Shown here piece after piece: positions 59,557 to 59,613 of a stretch of 59,613 bases of DNA (positions within the stretch are counted from its first letter, which is position 1; each line of letters opens with the position of its first letter). The notes under the pieces were generated by a model. It was not told where the DNA came from. It saw nothing but the letters and a program-made list of their open reading frames with translations, and searched no databases. The stretch spans positions 1 through 59,613 of the forward strand of contig JADGOC010000004.1 in assembly GCA_017883165.1 (NCBI GenBank), read 5' to 3'. The DNA is from Acidobacteriota bacterium. Lineage in GTDB: Bacteria; Acidobacteriota; Vicinamibacteria; Vicinamibacterales; CAVVIG01. The position numbers and the translations under genes were made by a program.

Positions 59557-59613
59557 ATGGGGTGATGGAATGATGGGGTGATGGGGTGATGGATGGGGTG
59601 ATGGAAGAATGGA
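59557..59613 (+). repeat. (GGGGTGATG)n tandem repeat running off the window
   Basis: ggggtgatggaatgatggggtgatggggtgatggatggggtgatgg. Confidence 0.85.

Overview
The window is high-GC bacterial chromosome, gene-dense, with operon-like gene order. Several enzyme families (Isc system, futalosine menaquinone genes, ArgR-controlled arginine cluster) would fit an Acidobacteriota/Vicinamibacteria-like organism, but that placement is inference. Main blocks: dTDP-rhamnose genes (rfbB tail, rfbA, rfbC); pxpA; acyl-CoA ligase; a divergent arginine cluster (argF-argJ-NAGS-argD-argB-argC <> argR-argG-argH); fabI; an HD-GYP/GAF/GGDEF protein and a sigma-54 activator; a bacterial deoxyhypusine-synthase homolog; ROK kinase and nagA; queC/queD; menG/ubiE; a PilT-like ATPase with a heptapeptide repeat; hom; a cysM-JAMM-(Ubl::E1::rhodanese) operon followed by a full isc operon (rrf2-iscS-iscU-iscA-hscB-hscA-fdx-iscX); mqnD and mqnE; a cobalamin locus (DUF71-btuF-btuC-btuD-btuB) behind a cobalamin riboswitch; nadA; sodB. 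Best candidates for new biology: (1) a selenocysteine glutaredoxin at 33658-33897 with an in-frame TGA at the CxxC position and a SECIS-like hairpin just downstream, missed by the ORF track; (2) a ubiquitin-like sulfur carrier fused in frame to its E1-rhodanese, which buries the diglycine, next to a JAMM protease and CysM, with a perfect 22-bp palindrome at the fusion junction; (3) IscR-type operators at both the cysM and isc promoters; (4) a nadA leader with mutually exclusive hairpins and a structured, terminator-ended RNA candidate at 1590-1790; (5) families of palindromes and short tandem 'word' repeats in spacers that also invade coding sequence. No CRISPR array, rRNA, tRNA or transposase gene was seen. 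All structure, motif and homology calls were made by eye.
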